Assembly (NCBI GenBank): GCA_014380825.1
Contig: JACMJD010000309.1
Coordinates: 1 to 23,969, forward strand
Length of the DNA stretch: 23,969 nt
Direction of reading: 5' to 3'
DNA from: Phycisphaerae bacterium
Lineage (GTDB): Bacteria; Planctomycetota; Phycisphaerae; Tepidisphaerales; Tepidisphaeraceae
The position numbers were made by a program, and so were the translations under genes. The notes under the pieces are model-generated. The model saw only the letters and a program-made list of their open reading frames with translations, was not told the DNA's origin and did no database searches. Below, one piece after another: positions 7,955 through 15,538 of the stretch. Positions within the stretch are counted from its first letter, which is position 1. The number at the start of each line of letters is the position of its first letter.

Positions 7955-9651
7955 GCGAATAAGTCCACGATCTCGAACCGCTCGACATCGACCAATCCCT
8001 GATCGGTCAGCTTCAGTTTCGGAATCACTTCCAGCGCCATAAAGCTCATCGCCATGAACGGATCGTGCAACGAAGAGCCCAGCTCGCGCGCGGCGGCGAG
8101 CAATTTCACATACGCATCCCGCACTTCGGCGATTGGCCGATCGCTCATCAAGCCGGCTACCGGCAGCGGCAGGGATGCGACGATCGATTCGTTGTTCGTC
8201 ACGACCAACCCGCCGTTCATCTTCGCCACCGCGCGGGCGGCGGTCATCATCGAGACATCGTCGCATCCGATGATCACGAGATTGTGGTGATCGTGCGCGA
8301 CCGTTCCCGCGATCGCTCCACGCTTCAAGCCAATTCCCTGAATGAACCCCAGCCCGACGTTCCCCGTTCCGCGGTGCCGCTCGATCACGGCCATCTTGAG
8401 TAAATCACGCGATGGATCGGCCACGGCGTGGCCATCACGAATGGTCGCGTCGAGCACGCGATGCTCGGTGATCAGTTGATCCGGCATCGATCCGATCGCC
8501 CGAACGCGTGATCCGCGCTGCGCGATCGCAAAGTCAATGCGACCTTCGTCGATCCGACAGGTTTGCAAAACCGATGACGGAATTTCGCGCGACGGGTTGT
8601 CCGAATCGCGATATTCCATGCCGCCGATGAACACTTGCTTTGCGACGGGCGCACGAAGATCGTCGAAGACGAACACGTCGGCGAATCGTCCAGGTGCAAT
8701 CGCGCCGCGATCGTTCAAGCCAAACCATTCGCACGGATTGAGCGTGCAGATGCGGACCGCGTCGATCGGATCTACGCCCCCGGCGATCACCCGGCGAAGC
8801 ATCATGTCGACGCTGCCGTGCTCGAGCAGATCCGGCGGTGTCCGATCATCCGTGCAGAAGCAGATCCGGCGGCTGTTTTGCGGGGTAATCAGTGGCAACA
8901 GTGCGTCGAGGTTCCGCGCGTTGGTCGCTTCTCGGATGAGCACGTACATGCCGCGCGCAAGTTTTTCGCGAGCTTCCTCGATCGTCACACATTCGTGATC
9001 GCTGCCGATTCCCATCGCGATGTACGCGTTCAAGTCGCGGCCCGTGACACCAGGCGCATGACCGTCCACCGGGCGTTTCAAATCACTGAAGAATCGAACT
9101 TTGCTGATGATGCCTGCATCGCAGCCGATCGTGGCGGGAAAGTTCATCATTTCTGCCAGGCCGTGAACGAGCTTGTCGTTGAACAGAGATTGAAGATCCA
9201 GCGCGGAAAGTTCGCCGCCCGTGTTGGACATCTTCGTCGCGGGAACACAGCTGGGCGCCATCAGCACGACGCGGAGCTGCAACGCCTGCGACGCCTCGGC
9301 CATGAATCGCACGCCGTCGACATCGCAGACATTGGCGATCTCGTGCGGGTCGGCCACGACCGTCGTCACGCCGCGCGGAACGACCGCCTGCTCGAAATGC
9401 GATGGAATGCACAGGCTGCTTTCGATGTGAACGTGGGCGTCGATCAGACCCGGTGCGACGAAAGCGCCGCGCAGGTCGATCCTTCGTCGACCTTCGTATC
9501 CGGCGCCGATCCCCGCAATGAGTCCGCCGGCGATCGCGATGTCTGCGGATTCAATCTCGCCAGAGAACACGTTTACGATCCGGCCGTGCTGCAAAACCAG
9601 ATCGGCGGGCGCATCGCCGCGGGCAATGGATAACAGATCGTCGAGGCTCAT
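7951..9651 (-). CDS. adeC: Adenine deaminase
   Basis: A 566-residue metal-dependent adenine deaminase (the ade/adeC family, distinct from adenosine deaminases) that converts adenine to hypoxanthine and ammonia in purine salvage and breakdown. Visible motifs are GLIDAHVHIESS with His73 and His75, DPHEIANVCD from 101, GHAPG, GSDHECV, CFCTDDR and, in the C-terminal domain, GTVAHDHHN. Its length is normal for the family. A GAGGAT stretch just upstream of the ATG can serve as ribosome binding site. It starts 20 nt after the bactofilin-like gene and overlaps guaD by 4 nt. The pairing with guaD makes a compact purine-base deamination unit. Confidence 0.96.
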   Translation of the reverse strand: MSLDDLLSIARGDAPADLVLQHGRIVNVFSGEIESADIAIAGGLIAGIGAGYEGRRRIDLRGAFVAPGLIDAHVHIESSLCIPSHFEQAVVPRGVTTVVADPHEIANVCDVDGVRFMAEASQALQLRVVLMAPSCVPATKMSNTGGELSALDLQSLFNDKLVHGLAEMMNFPATIGCDAGIISKVRFFSDLKRPVDGHAPGVTGRDLNAYIAMGIGSDHECVTIEEAREKLARGMYVLIREATNARNLDALLPLITPQNSRRICFCTDDRTPPDLLEHGSVDMMLRRVIAGGVDPIDAVRICTLNPCEWFGLNDRGAIAPGRFADVFVFDDLRAPVAKQVFIGGMEYRDSDNPSREIPSSVLQTCRIDEGRIDFAIAQRGSRVRAIGSMPDQLITEHRVLDATIRDGHAVADPSRDLLKMAVIERHRGTGNVGLGFIQGIGLKRGAIAGTVAHDHHNLVIIGCDDVSMMTAARAVAKMNGGLVVTNNESIVASLPLPVAGLMSDRPIAEVRDAYVKLLAAARELGSSLHDPFMAMSFMALEVIPKLKLTDQGLVDVERFEIVDLFA

Positions 9652-9671
9652 CTAAGCGATCCTCGCTTGCG

Positions 9672-10028
9672 TCAGGTGGTGTTCGGCGCGGGGCGTTCGT
9701 CCTTCGTGTCGCCGTCGATCGTGTTCAGGCTGCCCAGGATTTTCGCCATCGATTCGATGTACAACCGCCCGCCGTCGTTCAGCACGTTCCCACCCACGAC
9801 GCCGCTGTGAATGACTTTCGCGCCGCGTTCGACCGTGAGGTTGCCGGTGATGTTGCCGAAGATGTGCACGCGGCCGCCGTATTCGACGGTGAGATTTCCG
9901 TAGATCCCGCCGCGCAAGTAGAACTTGCCGCCTTGGATAACGTTTACGTTTCCGCCGATCGAACCCCATAATGTGAAGGGTTCGAAGACGCGCACATCGC
10001 CGGAAACCGTCCCTCGTTCTTCACGCAT
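9672..10028 (-). CDS. Bactofilin-like (polymer-forming) protein
   Basis: A 118-residue protein made of short repeats with the spacing of a right-handed beta-helix: GSIGGNVNVIQGGKFYLRGG, then GNLTVEYGGRVHIFGNITG, then GNLTVERGAKVIHSG, then GGNVLNDGGRLYIES. This matches the bactofilin (polymer-forming cytoskeletal, DUF583) domain, whose members form filaments at the membrane without nucleotide. It has no long disordered tails, so it is a minimal version. It starts 9 nt after the upstream membrane-protein gene and ends 20 nt before adeC. The adjacent polytopic membrane protein could be its membrane partner (inference). Confidence 0.78.
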   Translation of the reverse strand: MREERGTVSGDVRVFEPFTLWGSIGGNVNVIQGGKFYLRGGIYGNLTVEYGGRVHIFGNITGNLTVERGAKVIHSGVVGGNVLNDGGRLYIESMAKILGSLNTIDGDTKDERPAPNTT

Positions 10029-10037
10029 CTCAGCGTG

Positions 10038-10709
10038 TTATACAACCGAAGGCGGCGTGCCGTCACTGGTGTCAAACACTTCTTCACCCAGCGCCTGCCG
10101 CAAGCCGCGGTTACTTTTCACCTGGATCGACAGCAGCAGGATGACCGCGACCAATGGCCAGGCGACGAATCGTGCCCAATGCAGAACGAGGATCTTGATG
10201 TCCTGCTCCTGCCCGCGCGTGCCGATCGTCACTCGGTTGATCAGCTCGTCCCAGGTGTAGAGCACGCCGGGCAACATCCATTCGCGCGACGTGAAGACGT
10301 GGTCTCGCAGAAACGCCTGCCAGGGGAAAACCAGCAGCAACACGACGAACGTCCAGATCAGCGCGGCAATAACGCGCGAGACGCCGATCAACCGGCCAAC
10401 AACCATGATCTGGACGATCAAGTAAAGCACCAGCGCCAGCAGAATCGTTCCGGCCACGCCGATGAAATCAGAAGCGCCGATCGCATAACGAGCCAGGTCC
10501 TGCCAGAACGGCGCCGACGACGGCGCGGTGGTCGGGGCCGAACTCGTCGTCATTGGATACACCACACCGGTGTACTTCACGGCGAAGAATACCCCGAGCT
10601 GAATGAGCAGCATCAGCAGCACGAGAAGCACGAGCAAGTTCTTAGCGCGGCGGGCGGTGAGCAGCGCATCGGCGTAGTCGGCGGCGGTCGCGATCGCGGG
10701 ATCAGTCAT
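10038..10709 (-). CDS. Polytopic membrane protein of unknown function
   Basis: A 223-residue protein with about four hydrophobic helices: near residues 26-46 (LLVLLVLLMLLIQLGVFFAV), about 77-100 (after the Thr/Ser/Pro-rich loop STAPTTAPSS-type region), about 107-127 (ALIWTFVVLLLVF), and about 185-200 (WPLVAVILLLSIQV). No known domain is recognised. I chose the ATG at 10709 because GAGGAAGGA lies just upstream; the open frame continues to 10760 without a comparable site. It heads a four-gene minus-strand unit (membrane protein, bactofilin-like protein, adeC, guaD) with gaps of 9, 20 and -4 nt. It diverges from the M24 peptidase gene. Confidence 0.75.
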   Translation of the reverse strand: MTDPAIATAADYADALLTARRAKNLLVLLVLLMLLIQLGVFFAVKYTGVVYPMTTSSAPTTAPSSAPFWQDLARYAIGASDFIGVAGTILLALVLYLIVQIMVVGRLIGVSRVIAALIWTFVVLLLVFPWQAFLRDHVFTSREWMLPGVLYTWDELINRVTIGTRGQEQDIKILVLHWARFVAWPLVAVILLLSIQVKSNRGLRQALGEEVFDTSDGTPPSVV

Positions 10710-10794
10710 GGGTTCCTTCCTCGGATTTGCTTGGTCACGTGACAAATCATGATGCCGCAAAATCCGCCGTTGTGCAACGCACCATCGACGGCTG

Positions 10795-10800
10795 TAGAGT
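10795..10800 (+). promoter_or_regulatory. -10 box TAGAGT of the M24 peptidase gene
   Basis: TGTAGAGTGTGGCG places TAGAGT 6 nt before the ATG at 10807, with no Shine-Dalgarno sequence between. TTGTGC at 10770-10775 is a possible -35 with a rather long 19-nt spacer. TAGAGTGTG is repeated in the same position before the SGNH lipoprotein gene on the other strand (15523-15515). Confidence 0.5.
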
Positions 10801-10806
10801 GTGGCG

Positions 10807-11907
10807 ATGCTCCAGATCAGGCAATCGCGTGCGCGGCAGAAGCGCTTGCTCGAACGCGTGCAGTCGCGCGGCTTTGATGCGCTCGTGCTGTCGCAGCCGA
10901 AGCATGCGTATTACGTCTCGGCATTTCAGCCGCATTGGGCGCATGAGTGCGCGATCGTCATCTTCGCGGATGGTCGATCAGTGCTCATCAGCGCGAACTC
11001 GCCCGCCAAAGAAGCGGCGGCGGATGAGATGCAATCGTTCGAAGCGAACTGGCACGGCACGATGCGACTCGAGCAGCCACAAGCGCTGGCGGAAAAGATT
11101 GAGCCGCTGCTGCGTTCGCGAAACGCGAAACGGATCGGGATCGATTCGTCGCCAACCTCTGCACAGCTCGCCATGCGATGTGATGGGCAGCTCGAATCGA
11201 TCGATGAAGACGTGTGGCAACTCCGTCGACGGAAGGATGCCGACGAGATCGAAATCATGCGTATCGCGATGCGGGCGGTGGATGCGATGTACGCGCGTGC
11301 TCGGCAAATCATTGAGCCGGGCATCGACGAGCTTCACGTCTTCAACGAACTTCACGCCGCCGCCGTCGAAGCGACAGGTCAGCCGATGGCCGCGGTTCTC
11401 GGCAACGACTACGCCTGCGGGTCCGGCGGGGGCCCGCCGCGGAAAGATCGCCGGGCGCAGGAGGGGGAGATTTACATCCTCGATGTTGGTCCGACCTATC
11501 GCATGTATTTCGCCGATGCGTGCCGGGCGTTCGCAGTCGACCGCAAGCCGACCGACGCACAGCTTAAAGCGTACGAGGCGATCGTCTCCTGCTTCCCCAT
11601 CGTCGAATCGCTGGCCAAGCCTGGCGCGCGATGCAAAGACATTTACCAGGCAGTCGATGATCACTTGATGTCGCAACGCGGTACGGGAATGCCTCACCAT
11701 CTTGGCCACGGCATTGGCCTTAATCCGCATGAGTTTCCACATCTCAATCCGAAGTGGGACGATGTGCTCGAAGAGGGCGAAATCTTCACCGCCGAGCCGG
11801 GACAATACGGGGAAGAACTGCGTGGCGGGATTCGGATCGAGAACGCGTATTTGGTGACGAAGACGGGCGTGGAGAATCTCGTGAAGTCGCCGATGGAGCT
11901 GGTGTGA
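10807..11907 (+). CDS. M24-family metallopeptidase (Xaa-Pro aminopeptidase-like)
   Basis: A 366-residue cytosolic protein with the creatinase/prolidase N-terminal domain (about 1-135) and the M24 pita-bread domain (about 140-366). All five metal ligands are present: Asp226 (ILDVGP), Asp237 (YFADACR), His301 (HHLGHGIG), Glu330 (FTAEPGQY) and Glu345 (RIENAY). It is predicted to remove the residue before proline or act as a dipeptidase. The usual 'PH' segment before the first Asp is replaced by a Gly-rich stretch (YACGSGGGPP), so substrate choice may differ from standard PepP/PepQ. The ATG at 10807 is preferred over the GTG at 10801, which touches the putative -10 box. Confidence 0.9.
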   Translation: MLQIRQSRARQKRLLERVQSRGFDALVLSQPKHAYYVSAFQPHWAHECAIVIFADGRSVLISANSPAKEAAADEMQSFEANWHGTMRLEQPQALAEKIEPLLRSRNAKRIGIDSSPTSAQLAMRCDGQLESIDEDVWQLRRRKDADEIEIMRIAMRAVDAMYARARQIIEPGIDELHVFNELHAAAVEATGQPMAAVLGNDYACGSGGGPPRKDRRAQEGEIYILDVGPTYRMYFADACRAFAVDRKPTDAQLKAYEAIVSCFPIVESLAKPGARCKDIYQAVDDHLMSQRGTGMPHHLGHGIGLNPHEFPHLNPKWDDVLEEGEIFTAEPGQYGEELRGGIRIENAYLVTKTGVENLVKSPMELV

Positions 11908-11913
11908 CCGCGT

Positions 11914-12297
11914 TCATGTGCATGTCGGCAGCGCGAGCCATAGATCGCCTTCGCCACGCTTGATGTTTAACGTCGGCACGAATGGGTCGGCGAAATGCAC
12001 GGCGACAAATTCCCCGGCATCGACGATCTCGACGAAGCAAATCCCGCCCGCCACCCGTTTCACGTTGCCACGATCATCCGACAGCGGGCCTTCGTATTCG
12101 AGGTAATTCCCGCGATGGTCGCCGATGCGCCTCACGATCGTCGGCCGATCCATCGGCCAACGCTCGCTCCGCCAGCTGGTCAGCGCCGATCCGGGCGCGG
12201 TCTCAAACATCAAATCAAAGTGCGGCTGCTCGACTCCTTCATGCCGAAGGATGACGAAGCGATGCGAATACTTGTACCGACGATTTGCGATGTTCAT
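11914..12297 (-). CDS. Stand-alone LigD-type 3'-phosphoesterase-domain protein
   Basis: A 127-residue protein resembling the phosphoesterase domain (also called DNA polymerase ligase N-terminal domain) of the bacterial NHEJ ligase LigD. The recognisable parts are the N-terminal strand RFVILRHEGVEQPHFDLMFE, which aligns with the VVQRHxAxxLHYDxRLE motif of LigD, and the later DHRGNYLEYEGPLSDDRG segment. LigD's domain trims 3' ends for repair. Here the domain stands alone without ligase or polymerase, and whether it is catalytic is not known. The first motif keeps His (RHEG) and HFD. It lies 33 nt downstream of the aldo/keto reductase in the same direction, with no clear Shine-Dalgarno sequence. 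Confidence 0.72.
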   Translation of the reverse strand: MNIANRRYKYSHRFVILRHEGVEQPHFDLMFETAPGSALTSWRSERWPMDRPTIVRRIGDHRGNYLEYEGPLSDDRGNVKRVAGGICFVEIVDAGEFVAVHFADPFVPTLNIKRGEGDLWLALPTCT

Positions 12298-12330
12298 CGA
12301 TTACCCGAAACCGCGCGATCCAATTCCCAT

Positions 12331-13404
12331 TCACGCCATCAACACCGGCGGCGGGACGTAGCCGCTGCGGACTTTTCCGCCGGCGTCGGTGCTGCTCTTC
12401 AAGTCGCACGGATGCGCGTCGACGCCCAGCTCCCAGTCGCGGGCGTAATCCTTGGCGATCTCTTCCAGCTCGACGCGGCCGAGGTTCGGCTTGTCGACCG
12501 CTTCGCTCGCTTCGCGTATCTCGTTTTCGTTCAGGAACGTTCCCGTGATGCTCGTAAGCGCCGGCTGCTGGAGCAGCCATTTGCACGCGAGTTGATGCAC
12601 GGTCATGCCGTGATCGGTTGCGTAATGTCGAACCAGTTCGAGCTTCTTCAGGCCATAGATTTTCCAGGATTGATCGCGGAATTTGCGGTGATCGTTCTGC
12701 TCGAGGGTCGTGTCGATCTTGACGACGTCTTTCAAGATCGAGCTGTTGTCGTGTACGCGCGCCAAGACTCCGGCGCGAGTGGACTTGGCGACTTCGCTGA
12801 ATTCTCGGCCAGGATCTTGTTCGAAGAGATTGAAGACCGTCTGCACGGCCTTGGCGCCGTGATCGAGCATCGCCTTGATTCCTTCTTCGCGCCAACCGAT
12901 GGCGGGGCCGAGTGACACGCCCCAGGCTTTGATTTTGCCCTCGTCCTTCACCTTCTCCAACTCGGCGAACAGATCATCGCGAAACTGCGGCAGCTTGATG
13001 TTGTGGGCCATGTAGAGGTCGACGTATTCCGTGCCGAGCCGGGCGAGCGATTTCTCAAGGCTCGATCGTAAAAAGGCGGGGGAGAAATCCTGCTTGCGCT
13101 CGCGATGGCTGCCAGCTTCACCTGGATCGGAATAAAAGTCGTAACCGAACTTGCTGCCGATCGCGATGTGCGATCGATCGATGCGAGCCGACTTCATCCA
13201 ATTGCCGAAAAGCGTCTCGGCGCGACCATTGCCGTAGGCGTCGCCGTTGTCGAAAAAAGTGACGCCCTGATCGAGCGAGAAGCTGCAGATGCGATCGCAA
13301 TCTTCCTGCGTGTAATGTCCCCACCAATCGACACCGAAAATCCAGCAGCCCAGGCTGATGGCGGACACTTCAACCGACGTGTTTCCAAAGCGACGACGTT
13401 CCAT
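12331..13404 (-). CDS. Aldo/keto reductase
   Basis: A 357-residue NAD(P)H-dependent oxidoreductase of the aldo/keto reductase superfamily. The catalytic tetrad is visible: Asp52 and Tyr57 (FFDNGDAYGNGRAE), Lys85 (IGSKFG) and His134 (DLYMAHN). The N-terminus MERRRFGNTSVEVSAISLGCW and the late ACKWLLQQPALTSITGT segment are typical of the YajO/general-stress-69-like branch. The substrate cannot be told. The start at 13404 is preferred to the in-frame ATG at 13428 because a TATCAT box lies 7 nt upstream of it. It is divergent from the GT-C-like gene, and the LigD-PE gene follows it. Confidence 0.93.
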   Translation of the reverse strand: MERRRFGNTSVEVSAISLGCWIFGVDWWGHYTQEDCDRICSFSLDQGVTFFDNGDAYGNGRAETLFGNWMKSARIDRSHIAIGSKFGYDFYSDPGEAGSHRERKQDFSPAFLRSSLEKSLARLGTEYVDLYMAHNIKLPQFRDDLFAELEKVKDEGKIKAWGVSLGPAIGWREEGIKAMLDHGAKAVQTVFNLFEQDPGREFSEVAKSTRAGVLARVHDNSSILKDVVKIDTTLEQNDHRKFRDQSWKIYGLKKLELVRHYATDHGMTVHQLACKWLLQQPALTSITGTFLNENEIREASEAVDKPNLGRVELEEIAKDYARDWELGVDAHPCDLKSSTDAGGKVRSGYVPPPVLMA

Positions 13405-13411
13405 GGGTTTG

Positions 13412-13417
13412 ATGATA
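13412..13417 (-). promoter_or_regulatory. -10 box TATCAT of the aldo/keto reductase gene
   Basis: On the minus strand CTCTATCATCAAACCC runs straight into the ATG at 13404, so the hexamer is 7 nt from the start codon and there is no ribosome binding site. The divergent gene has the same hexamer at the same distance. Confidence 0.5.
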
Positions 13418-13450
13418 GAGGCGCGCAACGGCGATGTGAAGCCGTTCGAT

Positions 13451-13456
13451 TATCAT
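13451..13456 (+). promoter_or_regulatory. -10 box TATCAT of the GT-C-like membrane protein gene
   Basis: GATTATCATTGCAAAC runs into the GTG start at 13464, with the hexamer 7 nt upstream and no Shine-Dalgarno sequence. It mirrors the minus-strand box at 13412-13417. Confidence 0.5.
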
Positions 13457-13463
13457 TGCAAAC

Positions 13464-14969
13464 GTGGAAAGTTCCGCGCGATTTGATCGGCGTATCCCGG
13501 CGATGCTGTTCGCCGCTTGCGTGTTCGCATACGCATATTTCTTTCAAGGGACGGGCTGGAATCAAAATGCGCAGTTCGACACCGTTCGCGCGATTGTCGA
13601 GCGTGGCGACTTGGAGATTACAGACTACGCGGCGAACACCGGCGATGTCAGCCGGGTAGGCGATCGCGTGTTTTCGAACAAGCCGCCCGGGCTGCCATTG
13701 CTGGGCGCGCCGGTGTATTCGCTGACAACAGCGATCGAGCGCGCGTGTGGCGCGGACATTGATTCGCCGAAGGTTCTGATCGCGAACATGCACGCGATGA
13801 CGGTCGCGGTATCGGCCATTCCTGGCGCATTGATCATCGTTGGAATGTATCTCCTGTTCCGGCGCGAGTTAGTTTCGCCCACGAATGCCGTTTTGCTGTC
13901 GACCGCGTTCGCATTCGGGTCGTTGATCTGGCCATACGCGGGCGTCGCGATGAGTCATTTGGCCGTCACCGCGGCGCTGATCTGGGCATGGCTGTTTATC
14001 TCGGATCGATCGGCGCCGTTGCCCAGGCGGGATGTTTTCGCCGCAGGACTGTTTGTGGCGACGGCCGGGATGTGCGATTACTTCGCCGCGCCGCTGGCGG
14101 GATTGTTTGTTGCGTATCTCATCGTTCGCCAAGCACGGATTCGTGACATGATCATTTTCTGCATCGGCCCTGTCTTTGTCGCGACCATCATCACGCTCAT
14201 CAATTATCGATCGTTCGGCCACCTCTTCGCGACGACCTATTCGTTTGAAGATCCATACTTCCATCGGCCCGGCTTGCTGTTCGGGCACTTTCATTGGCCG
14301 CAGTTCGAGCGGCTGTATTGGATCACGTATGACCGGATGCGCGGGATATTCGTGTGTTGTCCGATGTTCATCGTGCCGATCTTTTCGCTGCTCGCGCTAC
14401 GCCGAGCATCGGTTCGCGCTGAGCGAATCGTTCCGATGCTGGTCGTCGCGTACTACCTCGCGTTCATCCTGACCTATTTCATGTGGACCGGCGGGTTCGG
14501 CGTCGGGCTGCGATATCTCATTCCATGTTTACCGTTCCTGTGGCTGTACTCGCGCTGTGGATTCGAGCGATTCCCCAAGGTCAGCCTGACGGTGATCGCA
14601 ATATCGGTGTTCACGATGCTGACGGTCACGTCGGTACAGGTAAATTATCCCGTTAACGATGTCGGCCCACCGACGCACTGGGATCCAGTCTCGTTCGCGT
14701 GGCTGGGATTCGTGCGTGGACAGTTGGCGAAAAGTCCCGACAGCTACAACTTGGGAATGCTGCTGGGCCTGAAGGGATTGGCGAGCTTGATTCCGCTGTT
14801 CGCGGGAATCGGAATTTTCGTCGCGATCCTGTGGCGCTACTTGAGCGCCGCCCGCGCGTCCGCCAGCGCCGCTTCCGCCCAGCGTCTGTACATCTCGCCG
14901 GAAGGGTGCAATCCGTCTTCGGCCACCAGCGATTTGAACTCGCGCGACAGCGGCGTGACATCCACATAG
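13464..14969 (+). CDS. GT-C-like polytopic membrane protein
   Basis: A 501-residue inner-membrane protein with about ten hydrophobic helices. A short cytoplasmic start is followed by helix 1 (about 13-28), then a polar loop (NQNAQFDTVRAIVERGDLEI...NKPPGLPLLGAP). An acidic residue in the first loop plus a KPPG motif leading into the next helix is typical of lipid-linked sugar transferases of the GT-C fold (ArnT/PMT-like). I call it GT-C-like, with the acceptor unknown. The start is GTG at 13464, seven nt after a TATCAT box. The last ~44 codons (from about 'SAARASASAAS') are the antisense of the SGNH gene's conserved end, so the tail is probably a run-through extension after an ancestral stop was lost. 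Confidence 0.75.
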   Translation: MESSARFDRRIPAMLFAACVFAYAYFFQGTGWNQNAQFDTVRAIVERGDLEITDYAANTGDVSRVGDRVFSNKPPGLPLLGAPVYSLTTAIERACGADIDSPKVLIANMHAMTVAVSAIPGALIIVGMYLLFRRELVSPTNAVLLSTAFAFGSLIWPYAGVAMSHLAVTAALIWAWLFISDRSAPLPRRDVFAAGLFVATAGMCDYFAAPLAGLFVAYLIVRQARIRDMIIFCIGPVFVATIITLINYRSFGHLFATTYSFEDPYFHRPGLLFGHFHWPQFERLYWITYDRMRGIFVCCPMFIVPIFSLLALRRASVRAERIVPMLVVAYYLAFILTYFMWTGGFGVGLRYLIPCLPFLWLYSRCGFERFPKVSLTVIAISVFTMLTVTSVQVNYPVNDVGPPTHWDPVSFAWLGFVRGQLAKSPDSYNLGMLLGLKGLASLIPLFAGIGIFVAILWRYLSAARASASAASAQRLYISPEGCNPSSATSDLNSRDSGVTST

Positions 14970-15517
14970 CGCGAGCCAGCCCGCTCTGTTTCTTCGCGTG
15001 CGATCTTGTTGAACAGATCGATCTCCCGCCCGATTTGCGCCCTGTCGCGTCCCTCGGCGAACGGCGTGACTCCCCAATCCGGGATTGACATCACGATGAC
15101 GTGCCTGGCATCGCCGCGCGCGAACTTGATCGCACGAGTAAGAAGCGCGGCGAACTGCGTTCGATATTCATCGCTGGAGCGATTGCGATACTGGTTGTTC
15201 ACGCCGATCAACAGCGTGACCAGATCAAATTCCTTGCCATCGATCTTGGCCGCATCGATCGCCGCGGAAAGCTCATCCGTCGTCCAACCAGTTTTCGCGA
15301 TGATGATCGGATCGCCGACATCGACCTTGTCCTTCCGCAACATCCCCGCCAACTGCACCGGCCAACGAGCGGATTCCGGCACCGATTCGCCGATCGTGTA
15401 GGAATCGCCCAGCGCGAGGAACGACTTGGATTGCTTGTCGCAGCCAGCCACGGTGACCATGCAGGCGATCATGATGCCGATCGCGAAGATTTTGACCAGC
15501 GTGGCGAACAAGTGCAC
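14837..15517 (-). CDS. SGNH/GDSL hydrolase lipoprotein
   Basis: A lipoprotein of up to 226 residues with a hydrophobic signal ending in the lipobox VAGC, then an SGNH-hydrolase domain: block I GDSYTIGE (nucleophile Ser), block III GVNNQYR (oxyanion Asn), and block V DGLHPSG (Asp and His). Members hydrolyse ester bonds of lipids or acetylated sugars; the substrate is unknown. It should be tethered to a membrane outside the cytoplasm. The longest start is GTG at 15517. That codon abuts a TAGAGT box, so if the box is the -10, the TTG at 15511 (6 nt away, as in the M24 gene) is the likelier start. The 3' end overlaps the GT-C-like gene by 133 bp on the opposite strand. Confidence 0.88.
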   Translation of the reverse strand: MHLFATLVKIFAIGIMIACMVTVAGCDKQSKSFLALGDSYTIGESVPESARWPVQLAGMLRKDKVDVGDPIIIAKTGWTTDELSAAIDAAKIDGKEFDLVTLLIGVNNQYRNRSSDEYRTQFAALLTRAIKFARGDARHVIVMSIPDWGVTPFAEGRDRAQIGREIDLFNKIAREETERAGSRYVDVTPLSREFKSLVAEDGLHPSGEMYRRWAEAALADARAALK

Positions 15518-15523
15518 ACTCTA
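15518..15523 (-). promoter_or_regulatory. -10 box TAGAGT of the SGNH lipoprotein gene
   Basis: On the minus strand TAGAGTGTGCACTTG is nearly the same string as TAGAGTGTGGCGATG before the M24 gene at 10795. In both the box is 6 nt from a T/ATG codon, and in both a GTG directly follows the box. The parallel suggests initiation at the second codon (TTG at 15511). Confidence 0.45.
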
Positions 15524-15538
15524 GCACAGACACGTCGC

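Noticed and set aside
7955..8266. 104-residue N-terminal extension of guanine deaminase
   Set aside because: It lies inside adeC in another frame and is Arg-rich. The ATG at 7954 overlaps the adeC stop (ATGA) and gives a normal guanine deaminase length.
8635..9633. 332-residue open frame on the plus strand
   Set aside because: It lies wholly antisense to adenine deaminase and has the composition of a reverse-frame shadow.
11995..12915. 306-residue plus-strand and 218-residue minus-strand frames (12239-12895)
   Set aside because: Both are out-of-frame shadows of the aldo/keto reductase and the LigD-PE gene, which carry recognisable motifs.
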